Shown one piece after another: positions 16,783 through 24,301 of a stretch of DNA of 64,000 nt. Within the stretch, counting starts at the first letter, position 1. The number at the start of each line of letters is the position of its first letter. This DNA is from JADKBO01 sp965230345 (GTDB lineage: Bacteria; Bacteroidota; Bacteroidia; Chitinophagales; Saprospiraceae): NCBI GenBank assembly GCA_965230345.1, contig CBDDKR010000001.1, positions 992,001 through 1,056,000 of the forward strand. Direction: 5' to 3'. Made by a program: the position numbers and the translations under genes. A model generated the notes under the pieces. The model searched no databases and was not told where the DNA came from. It saw only the letters and a program-made list of their open reading frames with translations.

Positions 16783-17270
16783 ACCAATCGTTCTTGAAAG
16801 TTTACTTTGACAATTCCCGAATGGATGGCACCTTCAATGCTTATATCATTGGTGAGACTATTGAGGGCATCTAAATCACCATTGGCAATCTGGTCGTATA
16901 AATTGGTTGCAGGATCAAGCAGGGTTGTTAGATTGAATGATATATTGATGCCAAGGTCGCCTTGTGCATATGGTGACAAGGTTTGTACCTTATTGGAGTT
17001 GACCACAGCGATTTGTTTTCCCTTAGATGTAATGCTTCCTTGTACTCCTGTAATTCTTAATGGAAGACCAGAATAATTGTAAATGCGTAGGTATGCTTTT
17101 AATTCTACAAATGGGAAACCTCTGAAATTGATTTTTCCTAATCTGAACCTACCTACATCAAAATTCTGCGAAGTAGGCAAAATGTTTGTATTTCTCTTTA
17201 GCAAGAAAATAGCTGCACCACCCATGAAAAGTAGTGCAGTTAAAAACTTATTAGATGACTTCTTAGACAT
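16779..17270 (-). CDS. membrane-anchored LEA14/WHy-like beta protein, 163 aa (A)
   Basis: N-terminal transmembrane helix (FLTALLFMGGAAIFLL, about 9-24), then a beta-sandwich region with FPFVELKAYLRIYNYSGLPL and ITGVQGSITSKGKQIAVVN, the pattern of LEA type 2/WHy domains. First gene of the long minus-strand structural operon. Its function in the element is unknown. Element B differs mainly at about residues 130-140. Confidence 0.6.
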   Translation of the reverse strand: MSKKSSNKFLTALLFMGGAAIFLLKRNTNILPTSQNFDVGRFRLGKINFRGFPFVELKAYLRIYNYSGLPLRITGVQGSITSKGKQIAVVNSNKVQTLSPYAQGDLGINISFNLTTLLDPATNLYDQIANGDLDALNSLTNDISIEGAIHSGIVKVNFQERLV

Positions 17271-17394
17271 ATATTTTCAAATATGAACTGCAATATATGT
17301 TGTCCTTGAAATGCCTGATCGACTTAACGTCACCTAGTCGTAACCCTTTGACATATAAATGATTAAATAAGTATTGGTTTGTGCTTTTGGTATG

Positions 17395-17433
17395 AAAAAA
17401 AAAGAAGGAAATTCAACTTAATGAACTCCCTTC
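17395..17433 (-). terminator. terminator at the end of the two-gene early unit (A)
   Basis: Hairpin 17404-17433 (arms gaaggaaattca / tgaactcccttc, imperfect in A, better paired in B) followed on the minus strand by nine T (17403-17395). It ends transcription of the 88-aa and 75-aa genes before the structural operon begins, implying a separate promoter for the latter in 17271-17394. I could not find a consensus promoter there. Confidence 0.7.
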
Positions 17434-17565
17434 ATGTGACACAAGCATGATACTAAGCGGATTACTACCCTACTGATCTAAATGGTTACAAACTTTGATA
17501 GTTATCGATGTTATTATTACTATTTAAGGGTAATCTTTAGAATATCATTTTTCTCGTCAAAATGA
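17434..17565. other. conserved non-coding stretch between the early unit and its terminator (A)
   Basis: About 130 bp between the stop of the 75-aa gene and the terminator, nearly identical in element B (44010-44141). No convincing frame on either strand. It may be a 3' untranslated region or a small RNA; nothing more can be supported. Confidence 0.3.
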
Positions 17566-17793
17566 CTATTTGGTTCTATACATCATTCTCCGTGCTTGTT
17601 TTTGCAGTCTGTTTAATCTCTTTTTCTTCTTTTTCATTTTGTGGGTATATGAATAGTAATGATCAAACATTGATGGTTTGTGATCATGGCTTCTTTGTTT
17701 GTCTATGATCCTTTTGTGATTTACTTCAAATGGTACCGAATTCTTTTTGAAGAGTTTCAGGATCAAAGTCAATATTCGCTTTAGCCAGTTCAT
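17566..17793 (-). CDS. small basic protein, 75 aa, overlapping the 88-aa gene (A)
   Basis: Starts MNWLKRILTLILKLFKKNSV, an amphipathic/hydrophobic helix, and ends with a very basic tail (KMKKKKKRLNRLQKQARRMM). The first 68 bp overlap the 3' end of the 88-aa gene in another frame. The frame is intact with only two changes in element B. A membrane- or nucleic-acid-binding protein is plausible. The overlap makes the exact start uncertain. Confidence 0.5.
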   Translation of the reverse strand: MNWLKRILTLILKLFKKNSVPFEVNHKRIIDKQRSHDHKPSMFDHYYSYTHKMKKKKKRLNRLQKQARRMMYRTK

Positions 17794-17992
17794 CAGAGGA
17801 AATTGAAAGGTGTTGAATAATCTTTAATGATGTCACTCGATCGAAAATTCTAATTCGATTGTATTCTTCTGGAGATATTCCGATTCTTTCTAGTACTGAA
17901 TCGGTAAATACTTTCTCTCTTAACTTTCGATATGAATCTTTACCTGGTTTCCAATCGAACATGTAGCAAATTAATGTCTTTGATAAAATCAC
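17726..17992 (-). CDS. small protein, 88 aa (A)
   Basis: Not recognised. Helical, with a YRKLREKVFTDSVLERIGIS segment and a GISPEEYNRIR turn that could be part of a helix-turn-helix. First gene leftward from the origin-like region, so it may be an early or regulatory gene. Element B copy: two changes. Confidence 0.6.
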   Translation of the reverse strand: MILSKTLICYMFDWKPGKDSYRKLREKVFTDSVLERIGISPEEYNRIRIFDRVTSLKIIQHLSISSDELAKANIDFDPETLQKEFGTI

Positions 17993-18274
17993 ATCATATT
18001 ATTTATTGTTCAAATATATTAATAAATATTACAATGTGTAATAAATAAAGAACGATTGATTTGGTTTTAATTATGATTAGTGTAGAATAAGTGTGTTTTG
18101 AAATGCCAAAAAAGCGATTAACTGTATTGTGATTATGTAATAAGTTTGAATTAAGGGATATAGTATATAGTGGGTGTAAGTAAATCTAAATTTTACAAGA
18201 TATAATTCGTTTTGGCGTCTTTTTGAGGTGATTTTTTAGCTAGAATTCTGCGTATAATTTTTCAACTGGAATTA

Positions 18275-18630
18275 CACGATTTTTTTTGGAGTCTTGGAGA
18301 AACGCTATAACTCTAAGAAAATCAATATGATATGCGAACTCCATTAAAAGGACGTTTTGGAGGTTGGGGCATCGTTTTAGAGCTGATTAAATGGCTAAAT
18401 TGCTTAAATGACTGATTATCAATAGGTGTGTTTTCTTAATTCTAAAAAACACGCAATCAAAATAATATTTGGCACTTTTTTGAAGGATTTTCATTGTGTT
18501 TTGGAGTTAGGCAAAATTATGGAGTTGCTTTTGAGGTTAGCTTTGGAGCTAGTGTTTATACTTTTAATATATTGATTATTAATTAATTATAAAATATAAA
18601 TATTAAATAGCTCCAAAACTCCAAAAGGTT
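18275..18630. other. origin-of-replication-like region (A)
   Basis: About 350 bp without genes, conserved in element B (44859-45206). It holds repeated TTTGGAG(T/C) boxes at about 18286, 18357, 18498, 18518 (TATGGAGTT) and 18542, and inverted copies at 18335 (AACTCC) and 18607-18626 (TAGCTCCAAA, AACTCCAAAA). TTTGGAGCTA and TAGCTCCAAA enclose about 55 bp of almost pure A/T. A GTGTTTT/AAAACAC hairpin lies at 18428-18452. Iterated boxes beside an AT-rich tract are typical of origins. No function has been shown. Confidence 0.5.
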
Positions 18631-18659
18631 TACTCATTTTCAATAAAATTTTGAACTAG

Positions 18660-18980
18660 ACAAAAAGTAAATAGATCAATACTTTTTCCTGTGCATTTTT
18701 ATACATCGAGTGAAATTTTACTTAAATAGGTATGCTCGATTCTTGAGATAACACAATAATATATCATTCATGTATCATTAATTATTAGCCCTAGTACTGT
18801 ATATGTGTTGTGATGGTAAAATATAGCTTACTAATTTGTTTTTGTGGTCGATAATCGATTTTATTTGTTATGATAACAGATTCAAAATCTACAAAACGCA
18901 TTGTAATAGTACCTTTTTATTGGTTCCAGTAATTAGATGAGACACTTGGATATTAAAAAGGTTCTGTTATAAGATAGTTG
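18660..18980 (+). promoter_or_regulatory. cargo-leader repeat heading the DUF262 cassette (A)
   Basis: About 320 bp that recurs, diverged, twice in element B (45235-45601 and 48284-48627), each time just upstream of a cargo operon. Shared blocks include TTAATTATTAGCCCTAG, TGGTCGATAATCG, the near-palindrome TGTTATGATAACA (18866-18878), and CTGTTATAAGATAGTT at the end. It probably carries the cassette promoter and an operator. It would also serve as a patch of homology for cargo exchange. Confidence 0.6.
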
Positions 18981-19007
18981 TGAACCATTTGAACAAACAA
19001 AATAAAT

Positions 19008-20273
19008 ATGAGTAAAGAAGTTGAAGAAAATTTAAGAAAAAGCATCTTTGAGGATGAGATTTATCAATTTCAGAGGGTTTTTCAACCGTCGCCACAGGAT
19101 ATACCAATAATCGACTTGTGGGAAAACCAGATGAGTGGAAAAATTGACCACGAACCTGAATATCAAAGAAAATTTGTTTGGTCTACTAATAAGCAATCTT
19201 ATTTCATAGAGAGCATAATTTATGGCATTGATACGCCAATAATCTATTTTGTTGAAGTCGAAAAGGAAATATCAGGTGTAAAGAAAATTGTCAGAGAAGC
19301 AATTGATGGTAGGCAAAGACTTAGCACAATTTTAAAGTTTTACAATAATGAACTTGTTCTTGAGGGTCTTAAGAAAAACACACCTTTATACGATGATTTA
19401 AATGGCAAAAGCTATAAACAATTAGCAGAAAAGCTTCAAAGGGCATTCAAGTCCTATTCTATTAGAACAGTAACATTTAAATTGGTTGATAGAAACATTG
19501 ATATTGATACCCAACTAAAATTTAAGTATCAATTGTTTCATAGATATAATTCTGGATTGACTGCTTTAAATCAACAGGAAGTCAGGAATTGTCAATATTC
19601 ACAAAATGATTTCCATAAACTTTTTAAAAAAATCGCACAAACAGACGAATTCAAAAAAGTTTGCCCGTTCTTCACTAACGACCAAAGAATGGCAGGCGAT
19701 GAATACGTTACTTTGCTTTTTTTACTGACACTTTTTGACGATTCAATTGAACTTTATGCTAAAAAAAGTAAAAATCCATTTATCAACTCTTCATTCGACA
19801 GAATTGAATCCAACATTTACAATTTTCACAACGATAATGATAATGAGTTAGACGTTAGTGAAATAGATGAGGATGAAGAGGAAGACACCGAAATAGATTT
19901 AAAGGAATTAAAGAAAGAGCAACTGAAAAAGATTGAAAATGAGATTCTAACAAATCTTCGGTATTTATATATTATATACGGAGAGTTTTTTAAAGGGCAA
20001 AGACTTGAACGTTATTTTATAGAAACACTCTATTATCACGTAGCCAAAAATCCAAAAATAAATCAAGGATTCGTTCAAAAAAGTGGATATGAACTCGGCA
20101 AATTTATTAATGACTATTTAAAAGAAGTTGAGCAAACTGAATACAAAGAAGACCAAGATTTCAATCTTTTAGATACTTACCGAGAAAAAGTCTTTAATTC
20201 TGCAAGGGTAAGATATCGCTTCAGTGAAATGGACAGCATAATTAAAAATTATTTTAAAAAATCTGTTGCCTAA
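19008..20273 (+). CDS. DUF262 (GmrS-like) protein, predicted defence (A)
   Basis: 421 aa. The ParB/Srx-like DUF262 core is visible: PEYQRKFVW (50-58), then EAIDGRQRLSTIL with DGRQR at 100-104, then FHRYNSGLTALNQQEVRN. DUF262 proteins such as GmrS act with nucleases in type IV restriction and are frequent in defence islands. The DGxQR loop is thought to use NTP. The C-terminal half is helical with an acidic spacer (about 285-305). The stop overlaps the next gene by one base, so the two DUF262 proteins likely form one system. Confidence 0.8.
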   Translation: MSKEVEENLRKSIFEDEIYQFQRVFQPSPQDIPIIDLWENQMSGKIDHEPEYQRKFVWSTNKQSYFIESIIYGIDTPIIYFVEVEKEISGVKKIVREAIDGRQRLSTILKFYNNELVLEGLKKNTPLYDDLNGKSYKQLAEKLQRAFKSYSIRTVTFKLVDRNIDIDTQLKFKYQLFHRYNSGLTALNQQEVRNCQYSQNDFHKLFKKIAQTDEFKKVCPFFTNDQRMAGDEYVTLLFLLTLFDDSIELYAKKSKNPFINSSFDRIESNIYNFHNDNDNELDVSEIDEDEEEDTEIDLKELKKEQLKKIENEILTNLRYLYIIYGEFFKGQRLERYFIETLYYHVAKNPKINQGFVQKSGYELGKFINDYLKEVEQTEYKEDQDFNLLDTYREKVFNSARVRYRFSEMDSIIKNYFKKSVA

Positions 20274-21643
20274 TGAAAGAAGAAACAATTGACAACTCAT
20301 TACTTCAATTAAAACAAGGAACATCATCTGATACGAGTATTAAAACATTACTTCGATTTTATCAAGATGACAATATTAATCTAAGACCTGATTATCAAAG
20401 AAACGAAGTGATAAATAGGCATAAAGCAAGTGGAATTATAGAAAGTGCGGTATTAGGAATACCTCTACCACCAATATACTTATTTAAAGACAAAGAAGGA
20501 AAGTTAGAAGTTATTGATGGACAACAAAGGTTAATTTCATTTTTTGGGTTCTTAGGTCAGTTACGTGATGTAAAAACTAAACTTAACGGTTACAAATTAA
20601 TAGGTCTCGACATTCTCACCAATCTAAATGGACTAGATTATACTCACGACTATTTCAAAACCGTGCTGAATGAAAAGATTTTAGACTTTACACTAAAAAC
20701 TTTCACATTTGATGAAGATAAAGGTTTTGAGAAATCACTTAAATATGAAATATTCGAGAGGCTAAACAAAAACCCATTTCCAATCAAGGCAAACAGTTTT
20801 GAATTATGGAATTGCATATATCTTAGTGATTATACACGAATGATAAAACGCATCGTGCAAACCGATGTTTTTAATGGTTCCATTTCAAGAAAATCATCTA
20901 AAAATGAAGATTTGAGAATGGATAATGAAAATGATGTCTTAAGGTTTATGACTTTAATTCATCATTTTGATGAACTTAAAGACAAAACACATTTATCCAA
21001 GTCCCTTATGCTACAAATGGTTAAAAACCATTTTGAAAATAGAACACCTGAGAGTGAGTTAAAGGCAATTGAAAAATCATTCACGAATACATTAAAAAGA
21101 ATTAAGTTGATTTTTGGCACTAATATTCAGTTAGGCCAACTGGTAAATGATAATCCAAAAAGGAAAACCGTTTACCCTAATTTGACTTTACTTGACGTAA
21201 TTACAGTTTCTTTTGACAAAGAAAATGATAAGTTTCTTCAAAAATACAGAGACGAAATTTTCGAAGAGTTCGAGAAGTTTTTCGAGGATGAAACCAACAG
21301 AGCATTTATTCAAAATTCAAAACGAGGAAAATTTAGAATAAATAATACCCTTGGCGACAGAGTAGATTTTTTAAAGGCAAGTACGCTTGACAAAATCAGA
21401 AAAAAATACAAAGTTGAGAAATCTTCAAGAATTTCTATTAGAGATAAAACGCTGGAAGATAAACTCTTGGAAAAACAAAATGGGTTATGTCCATATTGTA
21501 AAAATCAAATCCGTTCAACAGATGATTATGAAATTGACCATTTGCAGTCAATCGATGATTTTGGAAATAACGAAGAAATAAATCTTGCTATACTTCACAA
21601 AGCCTGCAACAGAGAAAAATCAAATAATAAAATTCTAATTTAA
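20273..21643 (+). CDS. DUF262 protein with C-terminal HNH nuclease, predicted defence effector (A)
   Basis: 456 aa. DUF262 core with RPDYQRN (38-44) and VIDGQQRLISFF (DGQQR at 82-86). The C-terminus has an HNH domain: CPYC (406-409), YEIDHLQS (Asp422-His423), then N..LAILHKACNREKSN. The layout matches single-chain GmrSD-like enzymes in which NTP sensing is joined to DNA cleavage, but the nuclease is HNH rather than an obvious DUF1524. Pairing with a second, nuclease-less DUF262 protein is less usual. An attC-like hairpin follows directly. Confidence 0.8.
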   Translation: MKEETIDNSLLQLKQGTSSDTSIKTLLRFYQDDNINLRPDYQRNEVINRHKASGIIESAVLGIPLPPIYLFKDKEGKLEVIDGQQRLISFFGFLGQLRDVKTKLNGYKLIGLDILTNLNGLDYTHDYFKTVLNEKILDFTLKTFTFDEDKGFEKSLKYEIFERLNKNPFPIKANSFELWNCIYLSDYTRMIKRIVQTDVFNGSISRKSSKNEDLRMDNENDVLRFMTLIHHFDELKDKTHLSKSLMLQMVKNHFENRTPESELKAIEKSFTNTLKRIKLIFGTNIQLGQLVNDNPKRKTVYPNLTLLDVITVSFDKENDKFLQKYRDEIFEEFEKFFEDETNRAFIQNSKRGKFRINNTLGDRVDFLKASTLDKIRKKYKVEKSSRISIRDKTLEDKLLEKQNGLCPYCKNQIRSTDDYEIDHLQSIDDFGNNEEINLAILHKACNREKSNNKILI

Positions 21644-21644
21644 A

Positions 21645-21714
21645 AACGGCTCACAACAACGGGTATAGTGCATAGCTTCCTATCGTCAGCTACGTCACCA
21701 TACCCAAAACCGTT
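21645..21714 (+). repeat. attC-like imperfect hairpin after the DUF262 cassette (A)
   Basis: Nested inverted pairs AACGG/CCGTT (outer), GGGTAT/ATACCC and TAGC/GCTA (inner) with unpaired bases between, the geometry of integron attC sites. Comparable hairpins follow the DUF262-HEPN pair (50279) and the LRR-like gene (59107). The R-boxes match the attC consensus only loosely, so a terminator-like structure remains possible. Confidence 0.5.
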
Positions 21715-21788
21715 AATTCCCCACCACCAACAAAAAAGGTGTGCCAATAAATTGACACACCTCGATCACGCTTTTTCTGCTAATTGAA

Positions 21789-22199
21789 TTAAGCGGCTAG
21801 ACCTCTTTCGATCGTCAAGAAGATGTTTACAATGTCCTGGTAAAAATCGTTCAAGCTTTCATTCTCTTGTGTGATGATGTGGCTATGACGTATCAAGATT
21901 TCGTTTATCTTTTCTTCATCATGAAAAGTAAAGAGCCATTCCAAGGCAACAATTACATCATCAGTAAAGACAAGCTTATCATTTTTTCTTATTGATCGTT
22001 CGAGCTCTAAAAATACGATTTGAATGAATGAATAGACTTCTACTTCATCAACTTGATTATTTGCCATCATACCACCGATACGAATGAGCAAACTTGTAAT
22101 TTCTTCTGAAGGGTGCTTTTTGTAAAGCTTTGAGATTTTTTTCTTCGCTTCCGTTGTGAGATCAACGTCTTGTTGTCTCTGGTTTTTTGTTAATTCCAT
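21789..22199 (-). CDS. conserved helical element protein, 136 aa, with structured leader (A)
   Basis: Not recognised. All-helical; IRIGGMMANNQVDEVEVYSF and VFLELERSIRKNDKLVF are the best conserved blocks. Paralogues lie at 26013 (element A) and 50430 (element B). It sits between cargo modules in both elements and is preceded by a long structured leader RNA with its own consensus promoter, so its synthesis is probably tightly controlled. No signal peptide or membrane segment. Confidence 0.7.
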   Translation of the reverse strand: MELTKNQRQQDVDLTTEAKKKISKLYKKHPSEEITSLLIRIGGMMANNQVDEVEVYSFIQIVFLELERSIRKNDKLVFTDDVIVALEWLFTFHDEEKINEILIRHSHIITQENESLNDFYQDIVNIFLTIERGLAA

Positions 22200-22224
22200 A
22201 ATCAGAATGTTTTAAAATAAAAAT

Positions 22225-22350
22225 AGAGAGTCTGTACCATGCTGCCAAACAAAACATCCTTACGGGATTTTAGTTTGATAGGACGCCATCCTACCTCACG
22301 GTACAGACTCTCTAAAATTAGATTTGACATATTAATGTTTTATTTGGCAG
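22225..22350 (-). ncRNA. structured leader RNA / riboregulator candidate with interleaved stems (A)
   Basis: Minus-strand RNA of about 126 nt, 25 nt before the ATG at 22199. Stem 1 is a 14-bp pair, 22300-22313 with 22225-22238 (AGAGAGTCTGTACC). Stem 2 is 16 bp, 22335-22350 with 22242-22257 (CTGCCAAATAAAACAT). Order 2-1-2-1 makes them a pseudoknot or mutually exclusive. Inner hairpins lie at 22277-22295 and over ATCCCGTAAGGAT. Stem 1 is followed by ATTTTTATTTT, as in an intrinsic terminator. Differences from the element B copy keep the pairs as G-U or compensatory changes on this strand. Confidence 0.75.
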
Positions 22351-22352
22351 TT

Positions 22353-22384
22353 CAAAGATACGCTATTAATGGGTTACGATCAAA
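22353..22384 (-). promoter_or_regulatory. consensus Bacteroidota promoter of the structured leader (A)
   Basis: On the minus strand TTTG (22384-22381), 20 bp, TATCTTTG (22360-22353), matching TTTG-N19/20-TAnnTTTG. Transcription would begin at or a few bases after 22350, exactly where the first arm of stem 2 starts. Identical spacing in element B (50990-51021). Confidence 0.75.
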
Positions 22385-22515
22385 AATTATACGAATTTCT
22401 AGTTTTAAAAGTATGTTAATATGAATATTGTCGTAAATAATTCAATACACTTTATTTATTTGGTAAGAAAATGCGTTTATTTGTCACATTATTATATAAC
22501 AACAAAAACTAACTT

Positions 22516-22929
22516 ATGAAAAACCTTCTCGTAGTTTCACTACTATTGTGTATTTTTTCGATTACTTCTAATGCTCAAGAAAAACCTGGTAAGCTTCGTT
22601 ATTCAGCAGGTTTCTTTACTACCAATTATGAAATTGGTGATCTTGATGCATCACAAAAAGATGTTCTTAATCATCTGGAAAAGTACAATGCTAATGCTTA
22701 CTATGATTTTAAACGTGGCATAAGCTTGGATAATCAGTCTACTATCTGGTTATTAGCTTCTACAGCTGGTCTACTGGTCGCAGTAACATCAAAAAACGAT
22801 GGTTGGATATTGGCTGGTGCTGGTTTGACCTTGATCGGTGGCTCTATTTCGTTGTATGATAGCTTTGCAGGTGCAAGACGTAAAGAAAAGGCTATAAATA
22901 CTTACAATAGTGCGTTTGGGTATCGATAG
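22516..22929 (+). CDS. small exported/membrane protein, 137 aa (A cargo)
   Basis: Signal peptide MKNLLVVSLLLCIFSITSNAQ. The mature part has two hydrophobic segments (about 75-90 and 95-112, WLLASTAGLLVAV and WILAGAGLTLIGG) and a basic C-terminus. Not recognised. Present only in element A, divergent from the leader-RNA gene. Element B has TcmP/Gp37-68 at this place, sharing the upstream region and the downstream 23-bp motif plus terminator. Hence a swapped cargo slot. Confidence 0.65.
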   Translation: MKNLLVVSLLLCIFSITSNAQEKPGKLRYSAGFFTTNYEIGDLDASQKDVLNHLEKYNANAYYDFKRGISLDNQSTIWLLASTAGLLVAVTSKNDGWILAGAGLTLIGGSISLYDSFAGARRKEKAINTYNSAFGYR

Positions 22930-22988
22930 TGATTGTAATAAAACTAAATTGCTAATTATGTATAAATGTGATTTGAGAAAGAGAGGTA

Positions 22989-23064
22989 GTGACGGCTTAT
23001 TAGGATAGAATAAGTTTTAACTATCGAAGAAAAAGCTAGATATCATGTATATCTAGCTTTTTTT
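22989..23064 (+). terminator. conserved 3' motif and terminator of the cargo slot (A)
   Basis: A 23-bp block starting GTGACGGCTTATTAGG (22989-23011) recurs with two differences in element B (53184-53206). It is followed 20 bp later by the hairpin AAAGCTAGAT/ATCTAGCTTT (23032-23060) and a T-run to 23064. The hairpin is a good rho-independent terminator. Confidence 0.8.
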
Positions 23065-23457
23065 ATTTGTGGGCATTGAATGTGTGTAAACGTTAATAAG
23101 TGTTTGTTAATAGGTCTGTTTAATTATTTGTAGTATAAATTAATGATTTGTACTTTATTAGTTGTATATATGACGAATATCAACTCATATCGACCTTAAA
23201 TATGAAATAATGTACTATATTAACGATACTTTTATATGAATGCTATACATGGTTTTTAGATTTACTAAATCTGACACCATGAATTCAATAACAAGGAATT
23301 GTTATCCCCAATGGACTATTGTTAATTGTATTTAATTTTTAATTGTAACCTGAAGAAAGTCTAATCGTGAATTAGCTTGAAAAATGCGTCAAAGGAACTC
23401 CCGAATTAATACAACGAACGATCAAATATTTATTAATCAATTTAATTAAAATATCAA
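23065..23457. other. gene-free region upstream of the lipoprotein/T9SS module (A)
   Basis: About 390 bp, very AT-rich. The only structure I see is a hairpin at 23248-23281 (arms CATGGT...AGATTT and AAATCT...ACCATG), which could be an operator or attenuator. No consensus promoter could be fixed. It lacks the cargo-leader repeat found before the element B counterpart. Confidence 0.4.
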
Positions 23458-24246
23458 ATGAAAAATTTAAAAATTCTAGGAAGTTTATTTGTTATCTTTT
23501 CCATTTTATTCTATGCCTGTACCAATGATGAACAAGAAATGATTCGTAATACCCAGGACAAAGTCGAATTAAGAAGTAGTGGTGGAGATATATTAGATTT
23601 GCTCGGTAATTCTTGTGTGCCAGAAAGTATTGTCATTCCTGATGTATGTAATGATGTAACATATATTGATACTATTGATGTAGTTTTACAAGACTATCCA
23701 GGTTGTACATTTACAATTGTTTTCGAATATTTTAAGTGCGAATTTCAGGGAGTTGAAATGGACTTAACTGTTGGTGATTATCAGATATTATCACATGATT
23801 GTCAAGCATTTTCTGATGATGTCGAAAATCCGTATAACCAAAATGTTTGGTCAAGCTTTATTGAAGATTTTGATCAGAGTATAATGGGGCAAATTCAAAA
23901 TTATTTAATAGAAGAATATGTCATAGATAATGAACGGTTTGAATGTGGAAATGGGGTATTGTTTAATATTACGTATACCCGTGCAGGTTGTGCAAAATAT
24001 ATAACTGCAAAATTGCCTGGTGAGATCAATCTATCCAATACATATAAAGTGGCATGTGGTTCAAATTGTTGTCAGTCACATACCTTAATTTGTGTTGACT
24101 CTCTTGGTAATTTAGATTTAACATCTTGGGATGTGACTCGTCCTTGGGTAAGAAACTGTGATGATGAACCTTTCTTGGATTTTGAACCAATAACGGGTCG
24201 CCCAATTTGGGAAAGTGATTGTTTGCTTAAATGTCCATTAGATTAA
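23458..24246 (+). CDS. Cys-rich lipoprotein, partner of the T9SS protein (A cargo)
   Basis: 262 aa. Lipoprotein signal ending LFYAC (Cys21). Mature part rich in Cys; motifs CTFTIVFEYFKCEF, GDYQILSHDCQ, GEINLSNTYKVACGSNCCQ. A diverged homologue with the same Cys pattern (GELSFIGNTKLGCGTGCCK) is at 45813 in element B, also directly upstream of a T9SS-sorted protein. The pair is therefore a conserved two-gene module. Probably outer-membrane or surface exposed. Function unknown. Confidence 0.7.
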   Translation: MKNLKILGSLFVIFSILFYACTNDEQEMIRNTQDKVELRSSGGDILDLLGNSCVPESIVIPDVCNDVTYIDTIDVVLQDYPGCTFTIVFEYFKCEFQGVEMDLTVGDYQILSHDCQAFSDDVENPYNQNVWSSFIEDFDQSIMGQIQNYLIEEYVIDNERFECGNGVLFNITYTRAGCAKYITAKLPGEINLSNTYKVACGSNCCQSHTLICVDSLGNLDLTSWDVTRPWVRNCDDEPFLDFEPITGRPIWESDCLLKCPLD

Positions 24247-24261
24247 AATTTGTTAATTTAT

Positions 24262-24286
24262 AGTGTTGAGTGTTATACTCAACACT
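24262..24286 (+). other. hairpin between lipoprotein and T9SS genes (A)
   Basis: Perfect 10-bp stem AGTGTTGAGT/ACTCAACACT with a GTTAT loop and TTTT after it. It lies 15 bp after the lipoprotein stop and 15 bp before the next ATG. Likely a leaky terminator or processing site setting the ratio of the two products. Element B has an unrelated hairpin at the same place. Confidence 0.7.
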
Positions 24287-24301
24287 TTTAAATATAATTC
24301 T

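Noticed and set aside
18275..18630. CRISPR array
   Set aside because: The TTTGGAG boxes are short and irregularly spaced with no constant spacer length; no cas genes are present. No other regular repeat array was seen in the window.
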